Shown in pieces: positions 22,771-35,154 of a stretch of DNA of 64,000 nucleotides (position 1 is the stretch's first letter; each line of letters starts with the position of its first letter). The notes under the pieces were generated by a model. It was given only the letters and a program-made list of their open reading frames with translations. It ran no database searches and was not told where the DNA came from. The translations under genes and the position numbers were made by a program. This DNA comes from Effrenium voratum (taxonomy: Eukaryota > Sar > Dinophyceae > Suessiales > Symbiodiniaceae), in the NCBI GenBank assembly GCA_963377175.1, contig CAUJNA010001236.1, positions 879,196-943,195 on the forward strand, given 5' to 3'.

Positions 22771-22806
22771 CATGTGTATATATATGTATATATATATATA
22801 TATATT
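22771..22806 (+). repeat. (TA)n tract in the left palindrome arm
   Basis: TGTATATATATGTATATATATATATATA run. The counterpart in the right arm is 51876-51945, with different tract lengths. Confidence 0.9.
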
Positions 22807-25689
22807 ATAGAGGCCAGCCCCTTGGTTTTGTTTTGGAGGATCCCAATTTTGGCGGGGTATACCTTTTTCTGGAGAATCTGTTTTTGGGGTTGATTGGAAG
22901 GGAAATGTGAGGGAACGAATTGATCAATCCGGAGAAGTTTGCTTGCTTTAGACAATTTGAACTATTATTGCCTTTGAACATCAAAGTAAGTGCGCGCAGC
23001 GCATGAAAGCAGTTGGGATCAAGATTGAAAATCAAATATGCTGAACTAGTCAACTTGTCGAAACGCTTGAAAGAGGAGCCAAGCGTTTTTGCGGTTTAGA
23101 TTCCACATTGTCAGGACTCCAGGTTTGGTGCGAGCTGGGCACCAAATAGTACCCTCGAGGCAAAAAGAAGGGGAAAAAGAAGGGAGACAGCGCGCTGTGT
23201 TCCCAGCATTCGTTCTGCGCGTTGTTTTTCTTCGGTGAGGGGTCCTGCGAAGTACTTCGGCAAAACACGGTTCTGGGAAGCAGGTTCTTTACCTGCATAT
23301 TTTTGGGAAGTTCTACAGAGGGTTCTGCGAAGTGCTTCGGCGAAGGCGAGGCAGGGGTTCTGAAGCACCGGTGGCATTTTCTAAGTTATTCTGCGAACTT
23401 CGACTTAGTTTGGTGATGCTTGGCAGGGTTTCCAGAGATGGTGCCCGTTCAAGTTGTCTGCCTACTCCACTGCTCAAAGCCTCAAGGCAGGGGCGCGCCT
23501 TGAGGTGACACGGGTGCGAACGAAAATTCCTCCAACTAAGTTGGGTGTGAGCCTGCAAGTGCTTTGCAATTTTCTTTGATGGCGCATGAGCAACGGACCA
23601 AACCAAATATCCTGGATGTTTCTTTGGCTGCCATTTCCTGGCGGAACCTGCGCATGTTGCCAGCGATGAAGCCTTGCCCTCGCACATGTGGAATTGGTGT
23701 GTGCGTGGAGCCAGTGTCGGAGCCGGAGTGGTGCGGAGACCGCGGCTGCTGTCGCAGCTGCTGATCTTCGAGCGCGTCACTCGCAGGCTGGCTTTGGGCC
23801 ACGCGGAGAAGAAGCATGGTCAAAAAAACGTCAAACTTTGTCACTTTCCTCCAATTGCTTGGCCCAAAAACCATTTCGGAAGACTACCTTCCTTTTAGAA
23901 AAGGCCCCGCTTCCATTTTTGCGGGAGGGTAATTTGTGGCATTGTGGCACATGGTTTTGTGAGGGCGTGCTAGGGTTCCCACTGCCAAGATGACACGCAG
24001 TTGCAGAAGGGGCATCGGCTTCCCCAAAGCCTTTTAGGTTGAACTTCCCTTTTCGCCGCTGGGGATCTTGTCTTCTTTGTTGCCAGCAACAATTTCACTG
24101 TTTAGGCCGCAAAGCGAGTTTGGCTGTTGGCCATGCTCTGTGCTGTTGCATGTTTGTTGGTGTTTTTGTCGGTTTGGTTGGTTGGTTTGGTTGGTATGTT
24201 TGTCTCTTGGCTGGTTTGGTTGTGTTTGGTTTTGTGTTTTGTTCAATCTCCAAATCCCTCGACTCAGCCTAAACCTTAAACCCTATACCATGACTACAGA
24301 CCCATAATAGGCGTCAGGGCTTTGGTCGTAGTAGGGTCATAGGAATGAGGGCTCAGGACTGTCGGTGTAGGTTTTAAGGTTTAGGCTGAGTCAAGGATTT
24401 GGAGTTTTGGGTGTGAGGCCCAGGGGGGTTTAAGACTCGAGGCCTGAAGGCCCTGGGGGCTCGGATATAGCGGGGCAGGGGGTTTATGTGGTACCTTTAA
24501 TTTGAAGAACCAAGTGCTGCCACGGCGCTCCATTCGCCACCCATCGCCCATAATAAGAGTCAGGGTTTTGGTCGTAGTAGGGTCACAAGAATGAGGGGAG
24601 AGCTAGGATGCGTGTTGGGGGTAGTGACCGAGCAGAACAAAAAAACAACAGCATCTCAACACCATTTGTGACAACATACATATGTGAATCTGGCCACTTC
24701 GAACACGATAACTTGATAAAGGGACGCAGCCCTCTCTATGGTTCCACCCACACACGTGAAACCTCTAAATGCAAAAGCAGCCAGAGATTGCGTGGCGGGG
24801 GTGGTCCTGTCAGCAGACAGCGTAGTAAAACATGCGTAGTTGCTTGCGTAGTGGACCTGATGAAGGCCCGACTGGCACACCTGTGTCCATGTAGCCCTGA
24901 GGGCTTCAAAGCACAATGTAACATACCCCGACACAGCGCTTTCTGTAACAATTTACACATGGTGTCCCAGCAAGTGGAAAGCCATACTCAACTACTCACT
25001 TTGCTGCAAACAAGCTTGCCTCGGGAAAGTGTTCAGGAACCAGCACAAGCAGCTACAACACGGCCAACCCTCCGCAACTAGCCAGACAATCAAATTGGCT
25101 CACGGTGTAGAAGCGCAAAGCACGCGGACATGTGTGGAAGCAATTAGCATCAGCAACCGAAGAGAAGAGCGCCGAATCTGTGTAGCTCCAACTTTCTTGC
25201 TTTCCTCAGATTTTTGCCGCGGGCGAGACTTGTGCTTACGAGAGGCGTCGATAAGCGCACGGGGGACCAGCATGGCGCGTAGATATGTGCTGCTTGCAAC
25301 TTGTATGTGCTTACAGGAGGCGCGGATGAGCGCACGTGGGGTGCCATTCGCTTCTGCGCATGGTTTGACTTCTTGCGCGCTGACTGCCACAGTGTCCTTC
25401 CAAAAAGTGCCAAATGTTCTTTTCGGTGACCGTGGCGACCTGCCCCAAACCGCAGCCCAGGTCCAGGATCCACAGACACCTACCCCCGCACGCGCAACTG
25501 AGCTTTTGAGAGCACATTGGCACGCGCCTTGTCATGCCCACACGCGCTTTTAAGCACAAGTGGCTCTGCTTAGCTTTCGCCGGGTTGCCTGGCTGCGATC
25601 CTTGGCGGGTGTGTGCAGTGACGATGAGGAGGAGGTCCGGGTGGCGCCGATGGCAGAGTTGTTGCAGGCAGGGTGTGTGCGGGGCTTTC

Positions 25690-26526
25690 CGTTCATAATG
25701 GAGGGCTGGCCTCCATCCAGGGCGGGTCCCTTTGTGATGAAATCCTTGTCATCTGGAAAGAAATAGAAAGAACAGACGCAGTGAATTTTGGGGGGTGGCC
25801 TTGTTCTGTTTGGACACTTTGGGGAGTTTAATAGTGGCATTGAAGCGCTGACTAAGCCCATACCAAGCCACAAATGACAGCCCCTTTGCCGGCATGGTTT
25901 GTTTGGCTTGCGAGCTTCCGCGGGGGCGGGGGGGTGCTGTCATTGGGGGGCGGGGGGTTTTTCGGGAGGACCGCAACGTGATATGATTGGTTATTATTGG
26001 TTAGTTTTTTTGAGCAGACCTTGTTGGTCCCTTTCTTAAGATTTTTTGCATCCTGGCGCGCAAAAGGGGAGAACCTTGCTTCTTCCACGGGACCCCGACA
26101 TGTTGGTGACTTCTGAGGCGACAAGGTTTGGACAAGCCAGCTGAGATTTTTGGAGGACCCCTTCAGTCTTCATCCTTGCAAACTGGCACAGGCATGTACA
26201 CCTCATAGGTGGAATTGCCAAACAGGCCGCCAGGTATCCACCTGCGCTGGTCAAAGCTGTCCTTCGGACAGTCAATTCTGATCTTGTACAGAAGGGTGAG
26301 CTTAACTCAATGGAGTCAAGTACATCAGGGCCAATTTGCGAGGAACCTTTTGTTCCAGCAGACTACATTGAAGAATACTGGGATGATGTGAATGGAGGGC
26401 TGGCCTCCATCCAAGGCGGGTCCCTTTGTGATGAAATCCTTGTCATTTGGAAAGAAATAGAAAGCGTCTGTGTTGGGGGAAGCCCGTTATTTTTGGAAAC
26501 CTGGGGAGTTTCATGGTGGCATTGAA
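25690..26526 (+). repeat. Internal direct duplication within the palindrome arm
   Basis: About 145 bases at 25698-25846 recur at 26391-26525 (both begin GGAGGGCTGGCCTCCATCCA and run through CCTTTGTGATGAAATCCTTG) with moderate divergence. The right arm holds both copies in inverted orientation (about 48285-48405 and 48885-49035), so the duplication predates the inversion. Confidence 0.7.
26234..26400 (+). pseudogene. Copia Pol remnant (segment just before reverse transcriptase)
   Basis: An open stretch reads PPALVKAVLRTVNSDLVQKG, then GPICEEPFVPADYIEEYWDD and VNGG. The pattern P-P-x-L-V-x-A-x-L-R ... E-x-Y-W-D-D-V-N-G-G is, from memory, what precedes RT in dinoflagellate copia polyproteins. 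The reading then runs into unrelated sequence. The same frame survives in the right arm with few changes. Confidence 0.4.
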
Positions 26527-27100
26527 TCTTGTTTTTTGGGCCGCAAATCTTGGATGTTTGGGCATCGCCACAAGCATTGTTTCCGCCCAACCCCGACTCG
26601 GATAATTACAGCCAAGCAAAGCCGAGCCAAGCCAAGCAACCGGCCAGGAGATGACCTTCGTTCGGCTTGGGGTAGGGCTATCCAGCTGGGGCCTCTATTC
26701 CAGGCCGCCCTTCTATAGAAGGCAGTTGTTGAGGCATGAGAAGCGCCAGCAAGGGGCCAAGCCACAGACTCAAGGTTGACACAACCTTGTCTTAATTGTC
26801 CGGGAGGGTTTTGAGGGCTGAAGGGTCTTGATGTGTCCCCGCATGAGGCAGCTTGATGCATCACTCCGACCAAAGACAGCTTGACTCAAAAGACGGATCT
26901 GGCTTGTCAGTGCCAGTCGGGCCCCGACATTAGGCCTTAAAGGAACATCGCCACATCGGAGCCCGACATAGCCATGTCGGGCCCGACAAGACGAGACAGC
27001 CTGGTTGCAGGCCAGTCGGCTTTCAACCATCAAAGCCGGCGTAGAAAACTGAAGCAATCCCCTGAGAAAGCCAATGACGCTTTGACGTCAACACAGCCGC

Positions 27101-27186
27101 CGTGCTATCGGGGCCCGGCCGTCTTCGGCCGGTCGGGGCCCGACTGCCCCGACCAGGCCCCGACAGTCAGGGCCCGACTGGACCAG
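27101..27186. repeat. GC-rich palindromic minisatellite (GGGCCCGAC type), left arm
   Basis: Repeats of TCGGGGCCCGAC and CGGCCGGTC. The same family is expanded at 42201-42690 and 47088-47346 and is short at 47690-47775 and 47884-47958. Each unit contains self-complementary GGGCCC and CGGCCG cores. Confidence 0.85.
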
Positions 27187-27259
27187 GGTAGTATTTTTTG
27201 CATGCCTTTTGAAGCATCTTGAGGCTTGACTTCTACACTTCGACCAAAAGGGCCATGTT

Positions 27260-27286
27260 CCTGCAGCCCGCCGGGTGTGACAATAA
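27260..27286 (+). repeat. Left terminal inverted repeat of the 14.7-kb transposon
   Basis: CCTGCAGCCCGC..GTGACAATAA. It pairs with 41915-41941: 9 of 9 terminal bases match, and about 20 of 27 overall by eye. Confidence 0.7.
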
Positions 27287-28279
27287 CATCACCAGTATAC
27301 AAAGAGCGCTCATTTCCAAGAAAGCGAGACCAGCACGGGGAAGACAAGGCCAGCACGGGGAAACACGCTCCAGCGTGAACAGCGCACCACACGCAAGCGA
27401 CATTGGAAGCTGAGCAGTTCGCAGACATGATGGCATGCGACAAGCATGCTCAACCAAGCGCAAGATTTGAAATAGAGCCGTGCAAAAGCAGTTCGCAGAA
27501 GGGCTAAAGGCGCCTCAGGCGAATTACAAAAGGCAAAAGTCACAAAGGTGGCCACAACGCCGCGCCCGACGTGATGGGGTGTCAGAGGAAAAAGGCATGT
27601 GACCCCTGTAGGTCCAACCGCAACAAGTGCAACAGCTGACGCTGAGCAGCTGCGACGCACAGTACCCCCCAACTGTCAAGTGTGACAGCGCGGAGGCGGC
27701 GCACTCCTTTTGTGGCAAATAAACACATGTGTACATACACAAACATATGTAATACATGTTTCAGTCGCTCGGGAAGCACAAACAGTGCACGACATGCTGC
27801 GCAAAAGGCTAGGCTAATTCTACATCCGTAAGAGAGGCAAAAATCAAGTGTAAAACCGTATCCGCCCCCCTCCCTTCCCAGGTTTGTTATAACACCGTGA
27901 CAGCTGTGACAGACTGGGGCAGCTGTGACAGACCAGACATTTGAGTCGGGTTGGGAGACAGGGCGCTGAGCCCTAAAAAGTAAAACGTGATGGGCCAACT
28001 TGCAGGTTTCGCTTGCAGGCTCCCCTTGTTGGCGTAGACGCAAAAGCTCGCAACCAAGTCTCGCACCAACGCAAACGGGAAAGGCACATAGTGATAGCCG
28101 AGCCAAAGAACACATGACAAAAGAAAGCGCAAAACCGAAACACGTGAGCCTGCAGTGCATAATGCAAGAGTGTTTCCCTTATTCTTCTTCCGTTTTTCTC
28201 AACCCCGTTTGCAAAACATGTTTAGACTAAAAGGGTTCCAGCCCCTTCCGCCGGACTGGCGCTCCGCCCAAGCCTGTTT
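27287..28279. other. Transposon left subterminal region, no supported gene
   Basis: About 1 kb between the TIR and the transposase stop codon. A long minus-strand frame (27582-28160) is Cys/Leu-rich and has no exon boundaries; it is not called. The region may hold the 3' UTR and subterminal binding sites (AGCACGGGGAA is repeated at 27331-27362). Confidence 0.45.
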
Positions 28280-30625
28280 TCACCGACAAGCGTGGTTTGG
28301 AGCATCCCTATAGTCAGGCAGCAGCTGCTGCAAGTAAACACGGTACCTAAACATCGATGCGGGAATTGTGCGCAAAGGATGCACTCTCCGAGTCAATCTG
28401 GCATATCTACCAATAAAGTCTTCGTCCATTGGAACTGAGGTGGCTAAAGGAGAGACCGTCCACGATGCGAAAGTGCTCTCCCAACGCAACTGATGGTAGA
28501 TGTGCCACAGGAAGTGGATCTTCGGAAGGATGGGGAACAAAAGCAATCGTTGTTCCGCGCAAAGCTTCGCCAACTTCGCGTATGCTTGTATAAATGTCAT
28601 GCCTGAGGAAGCAATGCGGTGCGCGCCGCTGCTTTCAATCCAAAAGCCAGCGTGATGAAGCGCGCTTTGGGAATAATTGATGGCCCGCGCCGCCAATTCC
28701 TCACCCCGATACCCTGCAGGCCCCAACATATGTTGAAGCCGGCCACTCAAACCACGCAAATGTTTTTTTTAGGGGGGGTTTGCCATATGGGAGACCTCGC
28801 AAGAAATACGAACATGTTTAAGGGTTGTGCAAGGTCAAATATTTTAGGTTTTAAACCAAAGGTAAGGGAGCCAGGGTGCTATCAGCTGAAGGATTGGGTC
28901 TTGACCAGCGAGTTGCCGCGCAACATACTCTGTGAACTTCATCATGGTTGATGTAAAGGAACCCTTTGACCAATGCCCTTCAGGCCACCCGGATTGCTTG
29001 CCAGAGGTGAACAAGTTTTCTCTCAGCTTCTGGACATATTTATGCTCCTTGTTGTCCTCGCAAGGTTGGGCCAAGAAGGTAGGCCAGAGCCCTTTTGCTC
29101 CGTGCGCTAACCCCCCCAAACCTTTCAAGTTGACTTGGTGCGGCGACACAACAAAAACAGCGTTCTGCTATGGATAGTGTCCTTACAGAAGGTGTGGTAG
29201 AAACGGGTCAGCGCCTCATATCGCTCATCTTTGTTTGAGCCGGGTAGGTGAGCCTCAAAAACCACACACGCCGAAGCACAAAACCGCTTACCAACTCCCA
29301 GAAGCAGGCAGTGCCAAAGGTCCGGAGCATGGTAATTCACTTTCGGAGCATCGTGCAGCAAAATTGTTGTGTGGGGGCTTTCTTCCTCCCAGGGCAACTC
29401 TTCGAAGAACGTAGTGACAAACTTCGGGGAGTCTGACCTGGGTTGCTCATGACTAAAACAAGGGACTAGGTAACAAAATGTTGTAAAAAGTGTGTGAAAA
29501 CTGTGCTTTTTCAAAAGAAATAATGGTAGGGTGATGTCAAGACTCACATCCTCGTAGGGGTATCCTGGTTCCCCGGCAGCACACAAATGACAAACACCTT
29601 TGTCAGAATGGTTTAGTTGCTTGACGACATTTCGGTATGATCTCTTCAAGTGCGCCAATGTGGCAAGCCAGGCCCAGTCTCCTTTGTTGTTGAGGCAGAA
29701 ATTACGCAGGGTGTGCCCACTTCGCAGTTTGATCCCGGACTGTTGCAACTCGAGCAAGTCATTGCAAAGTAGTGTCACTGCATCGTCCACTGCTGAGGGG
29801 TGTTCTTTAGTGACTTCTCCCAGGACTGCCGTGCAAAGGAAACGGGTGAGAAAGGCATGCCCGCAATAGTTGACTGGGAAGCCGGAATCCTTCACGCAAA
29901 CAGCCTTGACCTTGTCAATGTCTTGCTTTGCCAGTCCAAAACCTAATACTGGTTGCCGCTGCAAGATCAGTACGGGCATGTGTTTCTTTGAACGGCCTTC
30001 GTCGCCATGTTGCATAATGGGCAAGCACAATGACATGTCAATGCCATTTGCGTCTGCGTAGCGGAATGCACCGTGCTCCGGATAAAGCGCTCTGTAACGG
30101 TCCCAAAACACTGTCAGCGTTTCCCTGAAAGACTCCAAAGTGCTGTGGCCAGAGAACAAGAGGTCCAATCGCCGAATCCGGTCAAGCTCCGAGATGAAGC
30201 CAGAAGCCTTGAAATATGGGTGCGCCTCGTTTGGGCCCACTTTTCCACGAGACTCCTCAATGGGGAATACTAAGCCGTGCTTCGAGAAGATTCTCTGACA
30301 AGCTTCCTCCTTAGTTTGCGCTTAAGTGAAACTTATCTAGACCGGCTACCCAAAACGATCAAGTGTTTCCCTCAAGAAGCAATTCAGTGTGATCGGGCCC
30401 TTGGGGGACAACAATGTCACAAACGTGTTTCAAGCAGGCTCTTGCAAAAAGTTTTGCCAGGGTTTCCATGGAAGCAATCGCATCGACCGATGCTGCCGGC
30501 AAACGCCTCGCTTCACGCTCGCAGCTCCAAGAGCTTGGACTACCGGGCATGTTTCGCATCGTCCGTCTTTCAGGGCGCTCTTGGCAGTCTCAATCACATC
30601 CTTGCATGGCACCTCAGCTTAGCAA
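28280..30625 (-). CDS. DDE transposase-like protein, multi-exon
   Basis: Exons in transcript order: about 30625-30482 (VIETAKSALKDGRCETCPVV); 30309-29182 (376 codons, both ends phase 0, GA-type donor AAG|GACACT); 29029 to about 28900 (GWPEGHWSKG); about 28717-28280, ending TGA. Candidate acidic residues are Q-H-G-D-E (PIMQHGDEGRSKKHMPVLIL), K-G-D-W (NNKGDWAWLATLAHLKRS, followed by GVCHLCAAG, a C-x2-C) and P-D-L-W-H (APDLWHCLLLGVGKRF). The C terminus contains FPILPKIHFLWHIYH and PMDEDFIGRYARLTRRV. D ... GD ... C-x2-C ... DxxH is the order seen in CMC/Plavaka transposases; the GHWSKG and PKxHxxWH features I remember from multicopy dinoflagellate proteins. It lies near one end of the TIR element, as a transposase should. 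The N terminus is incomplete. Confidence 0.5.
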
Positions 30626-31060
30626 ACAAGATTCCTTCACGGCGTGCATGATCGAACCCTTTTGTGCATTTGAGACCATGGACTCCGGTTGTTGCCGTAA
30701 AGATGTTACACTAATGAAAGGGTTCATTTCCAGAGCGCAAGCTAGCTTTACACTTAGCAACGCCTAGCTCGCTGGAGATGCAGTTGCGGCCTTGGCACGC
30801 CACGGCCGACCTTGCGGGCTGCGTCTCGGCCCAGGTTGGAGACGCCTGCCGGGAGTCGGGAGCGGGTGTGTTTTGTCTAGCCACGCGTTGAGTTGCTGCA
30901 GCGCCTCAAGCCACAACCCGAGAGACTCGTTTTTCGAACCGTGCTGCAATGATCAGAGCTACATCTCCGGACCAGCGCCCCAAGTGCTTGCACACAAGCA
31001 CTGCTGGCAGGAGCCCCGCAAAATCTGCACTCGAAAGCCCAGGACCAATCCTGTTCACAA
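30626..31060. other. Intergenic or 5' region, no supported gene
   Basis: Lies between the stop codon of the 31061-33727 gene and the first recognised exon of the transposase-like gene. Frames on the plus strand (from 30792) are shadows. Undetected first exons of the transposase could be here. Confidence 0.35.
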
Positions 31061-33727
31061 TCAAGAGGCCTTTTTGGCCTTGCATCGCCTGCTTCGCTTT
31101 GCAGGCTTGGCCTCTCCAGGCTGCTGCGTGCGCTGCCTCTTGCGTGCGGGCTCCGCTCCCTCGGCGTCAGCAGAAATCTCGGGCTCTTGGGCCCGCTTCT
31201 TCTTCTTCTTGTTGATGCCCTTGATGATAAGCCTCGACTATTTACATGGGAAAGATCTTAAAGGTCAAACACGGCATGTTGATCAGGTCAAAAGTTCAAA
31301 CATATTTAAGGCTGAGACTTTGCCCTTGCTTCTTTGCTCACCAACTCGCCAGACCTGGGGGCGCACTCAATTTCCAAGCAACTCCCAACGCACTCAAGGC
31401 TGGTTTGGAGCTTAGTGCCCAGAAAGCTCAAAAACGTCAGGGACCAGGGAAGTTCAAAAGAGCCCAACATGTTTAGGGGTCAAAAGCTCGAATATGCTTA
31501 GGGGCCAAGGAAACTTGGGATCGGAAGCCAAGATGTGTGTAGGGCTGAATCAAACTCAAGGTCACATCCAAACATGGTCCACATTTTGAAGTTTCAACCC
31601 TACACCATCCGGTCAACTCGATGTGAGTCGTTGCTTCCAAGTTGCACGGTGTGAAGCTGTTCTTTGCACCCTTGGATTTCTCCTTTCAACCTGGGAAAGC
31701 AGCCCAAAGCTAGGAGTTGGACAGGCAAACAGTGGTTCATCTCCAAAACCAACATGTTTTGCACGTTTTGCCAAGTAGCGCATCCCAATCTCCCCCAAAT
31801 TCACCCTTGGATTGGAGAGCGGCAAGCTTGACGTGGTGAGCATGGATGGTTCGCAAGAGGGCTTCGAGTTCGTCGGCTACCCTTGGCACGCAAACTTGGC
31901 ATGACAGGCGGCCCTTGAAACACTGAGTGTCAAGCATGACACCCTGAACGGAAGTCGTTGAATGCTGAATGTTGGTGTGTAAGCACCTGGCTCTTTGGAG
32001 TCGCTATCCGGGAATGGGTTTTCAGGTGGCAGAAGGTCGGCCCGCAAAGTCTGTAGCTTCTCAGACTTCTTCATGAGGGATTCCAAAAAAACCTGCAAGT
32101 CATCCTGCACCTGCAAAGGGGGACACGGTTGAAGACTCGCCGGACTTCCTAGGTAAGCTGCGCCTGGTTGCCGAGCATCTGCTGGTCAGTGGCTTCGGCC
32201 ACTCCGTCAGCAGATGGAAACTCCAACTCTCCCAGCGCCACGCGGGAGAGCGGGTTCTCCGTGAATTTTGCATCCTTCGGGGGAAGCGGTTGGTGTTGTT
32301 CAAAGCTGCTTGCACAAGCGATCAAGCACACATGTGTGTTTGAGATGTATGTTTTCGCCCACGTTTCCCAGTCTGATGTTCCTTCACCTCCTGCGCTTCC
32401 TTCAGAGTTTCCTTGTCTCGGTCCAAATGAGTGATCTTGTCTTCGGTCTCAACGAAGTATTCTTTTGTTTTGCCAGTGGGGTCATACTTCCAGTTCCTTC
32501 AGGGGCAGAGGGCAATAGAGGAAAAAGGCAAATGGTGTGAGTCAGCGCTGGCCTGCAAAGGCTCGTTGGGAACCGCTCGCAAAACGCAACGATCTTCTTG
32601 CGAAGGCCCCTCGGGTGGAAAAAAGGGATCGCATGGATTGACATGTGTGGGTCCACTGCAGCACAATAAACAACAAAGCGAAACAAACCCAAACAAAACT
32701 CTTCCCACACACACACACACGTGCAAGCAACAGAGCAACACAACATAACAATACCCAACTGGCCAACCAACCACAGCAAGCAAGCAAGGAAGCAAGCAGC
32801 CAGAAAAACAGACGTGCATACACTTGTAACTCACGCATTGGGTTTCAAAGGTGACCCTTCTGAGCCCTCCCCGTGAGAAGCACCCTCATCACAAAAGATT
32901 GCAAAACCCTTACTGATGTTGATATAGGTGTCGATCCGAAACTTTTTGGGGGCTCAGCCAAGCGTGCGCATAAGAGCAAGGTTCGACGAGAGCTTCAAGA
33001 CCGTCGTCATCCGCTCCTCCGTGTACCACCCGCCTTTTCGCTCGTGGTCCTTCGTTTTCGACTTCTCCCGGATGTAGGTGACCTGGTTCTTGAACTCAGC
33101 CTGCGCCCCCACCCCCCCCCCGACCAACTGCGTGCCCCTGCCGCCAACCTGCCTGAACCTTTCGGTTGTCCATGACGTTGTCCACGCACCGCAAAGCGGA
33201 AATGAGCGCCATCTCCAGCTGCTCGCGTTCTGCTCCACCCTGTTTCCACTGCTTGTGGGTGGAGTCGTCGACGTTGCACTTCATTGTCCCCTTCTTCACC
33301 TCGCAGAGACGTCTCAGCCTCATCCTCACTGCAGCTGGAGACAATTCCTCCGGGCGGCACGGCGCGCAGCGCACAGACAAACATGCAACCCCTCGCGCTG
33401 CTCCTTTGATGCAGCTGCATCTTCGTAGATCGCAGAGTTGACAACAGTTCTGGGGACTGTCGCTGCCTTAGCCTTAGTTGCTCGTTCCAGGGGTGAGGGC
33501 GTAGGAGAGGCCACAGCCGGCGTGCGGGTAGGCGGTGTGTGCATCGCTGCGGGTTGGGGGGCGTTGGAACGCTCCACCACTGCCTTCAGCCGCTCGATCT
33601 CCGCAAGCGCCTGCCTCAGCAAGCCGGCAGACTCGTCTGGCTTGGCCGGGACCTCCAAATTTGGCGCAGCTGGGGCTGCCTGAGATGCGGCAGCAACTTC
33701 ATGAAAGTGTGGTCCTGTGAGCCTCTT
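31061..33727 (-). CDS. Uncharacterised multi-exon protein (W..GG / GWYTEE type)
   Basis: Exons in transcript order: 33727 to about 33400 (KRLTGPHFHEVAAASQ; helix LLRQALAEIERLKAVVERS); 33328-33159 (RMRLRRLCEVKKGTMKCNV, HKQWKQGGAEREQLEMALI); 33100 to about 32970 (EFKNQVTYIREKSKTKDHER, KGGWYTEERM); 32496 to about 32388 (NWKYDPTGKTKEYFVETED); about 32305-32168; 32110-31987 (VQDDLQVFLESLMKKSEKLQ); about 31918-31750 (VADELEALLRTIHAHHVKLA); 31237-31061 (RLIIKGINKKKKKRAQ .. KRSRRCKAKKAS, stop). Phases of 33159/33100 agree. The basic C terminus (KKKKKR, ARKRQR, KRSRR) looks like a nuclear localisation region. The order W-x-x-G-G, G-W-Y-T-E-E-x-M, Y-x-V I associate from memory with multicopy dinoflagellate proteins of unknown function. 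Its position inside the TIR element suggests cargo or an accessory transposition protein. Confidence 0.5.
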
Positions 33728-35154
33728 CTGCGCACCGGGTTGCAAGTTCAATCTCAGCGTCAATCGCGGGCACTGTGTCCGCCATATATGGATCAGCCTG
33801 CAAGCTGCCCTCCTCCAAACTTCAAACCGAATCGATGTAGTATGCCCAGGCGCGCCAAAGCATTCTAAAGCGTTTGGGAATTATAACATGAATATACTTG
33901 TATGTATATACAGTATGAACATATGCGCTTTGGTTTGGGCATCAATCCAAAAAACTTAACTCACAACGATGTTCTTCGAAATCCTGGTCGGCCCCCTGTT
34001 CAGAGAGCATGCGTTTTGCGGCTGGGCTTAGACACCAAGCACTGGCCCTGTTCGAAGCTATTGCTTTAAAAGGGTTGGCCTCATGGTTAAAAAAAGGCAA
34101 CTCACTAGCCAACCACTCAGCTTCAGTAGGCTTCTCCAAGCAACACATGACCAAACATAGAAATTTAACTGGAAACCCAAGTCAAAGTCCAAACAATCAG
34201 GCTCCGTGAGCTCCAGTCCTCATCACCCGTGCTTCCAGCCCCGTCGTAATCCTAGGTGGGTGCGGAGGCGAGCATGCTGCATCCGGGCCGTGGTGGCAAG
34301 CTCTGGGTTGGGGCGCGCTGGACGTTTAGCGCCCAAACGGGGGTCCGTGAAGAGTCGCTACACGAAAATAAACAATGTTTCGAGCTTGGATGTCACCAAA
34401 GGTTCCCGAAAGGTAATGTTCTTAGTCTGGCCATTTTGGGGAGTCTCTGGGAGACACTTCCAATCAAACACGAGTTCAAACATCACCGGGTATCATACGT
34501 GTTTAGAAAAGCACGGCTACGTTTCCAGGCTCACGCCTCTCTACTATGCGATCCAACAAGTGGCCTCACTACATGTTTTTGCGAGTTTTTGCTCACTCTC
34601 CAGGCCACTTGTTAAAATCAACATTTCCTGGCGCCTAAGGCTCGCACAAGGTTAGGCGAAAATGATTTGCCTAAAGCTCGCGAAGCGTTCCCCGCCCCAC
34701 TTTTGGCTATAAGCAGGAATTGGCTTCGTTATGCACGAACAAGCCTTTTAGCTCAAACTCCTTTGCAGAACAAGAACATGTTGCACCAGCTTTTCCTGGT
34801 TTGGGGAAAGAGTTCGGCTCCTCGCTTTTGATAGCAAGTGATTGTCATTGCAGGGGGAGGCCTTTCCCAGCCTTTCGGGGGCGGGCAAAAAACAGACTCT
34901 GGCAAAGCTGTTCCCAGCGTCCACAGAAGGAGTCTCGGGTGTTGCTGCATTCCCCCACCTTTGTGAGATTTCGGGCCCCTAAACACACGGGCAACTTCCA
35001 TTTGGGAAAAGTTTCTTTTTTCTGTCGTTTCCAGGGAAGCAGGGTTCCAAAAGCAAACGCTAAGGTTAATGTCTTCAAGTCAAACTGAAGATGTGGTTTT
35101 TCAGGAGCCCCAAACCACAAACAAGTGTTTGCAGTTGCTGGTCTGGCGTTTGCA
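33728..35154. other. Intergenic region inside the transposon, no supported gene
   Basis: Frames at 34206-34655 (plus) and 34845-35195 (minus) are long but have no exon-like composition. Promoter sequences of the downstream minus-strand gene would be here but show nothing recognisable. Confidence 0.35.

Larger units (their letters stand above)
22292..27259. repeat. Giant inverted repeat, left arm, distal part
   Basis: Read on the opposite strand, this block matches 47550-52388 over its whole length with scattered substitutions and small indels. Matching landmarks are 22305-22330 with 52340-52372, the TA tract 22771-22806 with 51876-51945, the TTGG-rich stretch 24160-24240 with 50440-50530, and 26234-26400 with 48397-48561. 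It consists mostly of non-coding repeats. It ends exactly where the 14.7-kb transposon begins. Confidence 0.93.

Noticed and set aside
24034..24272. Open frames over the TTGG/CCAA-rich stretch (and mirror at 50.4-50.6 kb)
   Set aside because: Low-complexity sequence; both strands are open and the frame is not specifically conserved between arms.
27582..28160. 193-codon minus-strand frame near the transposon's left end
   Set aside because: Cys/Leu-rich, no motif, no splice sites; likely 3' UTR or spacer.
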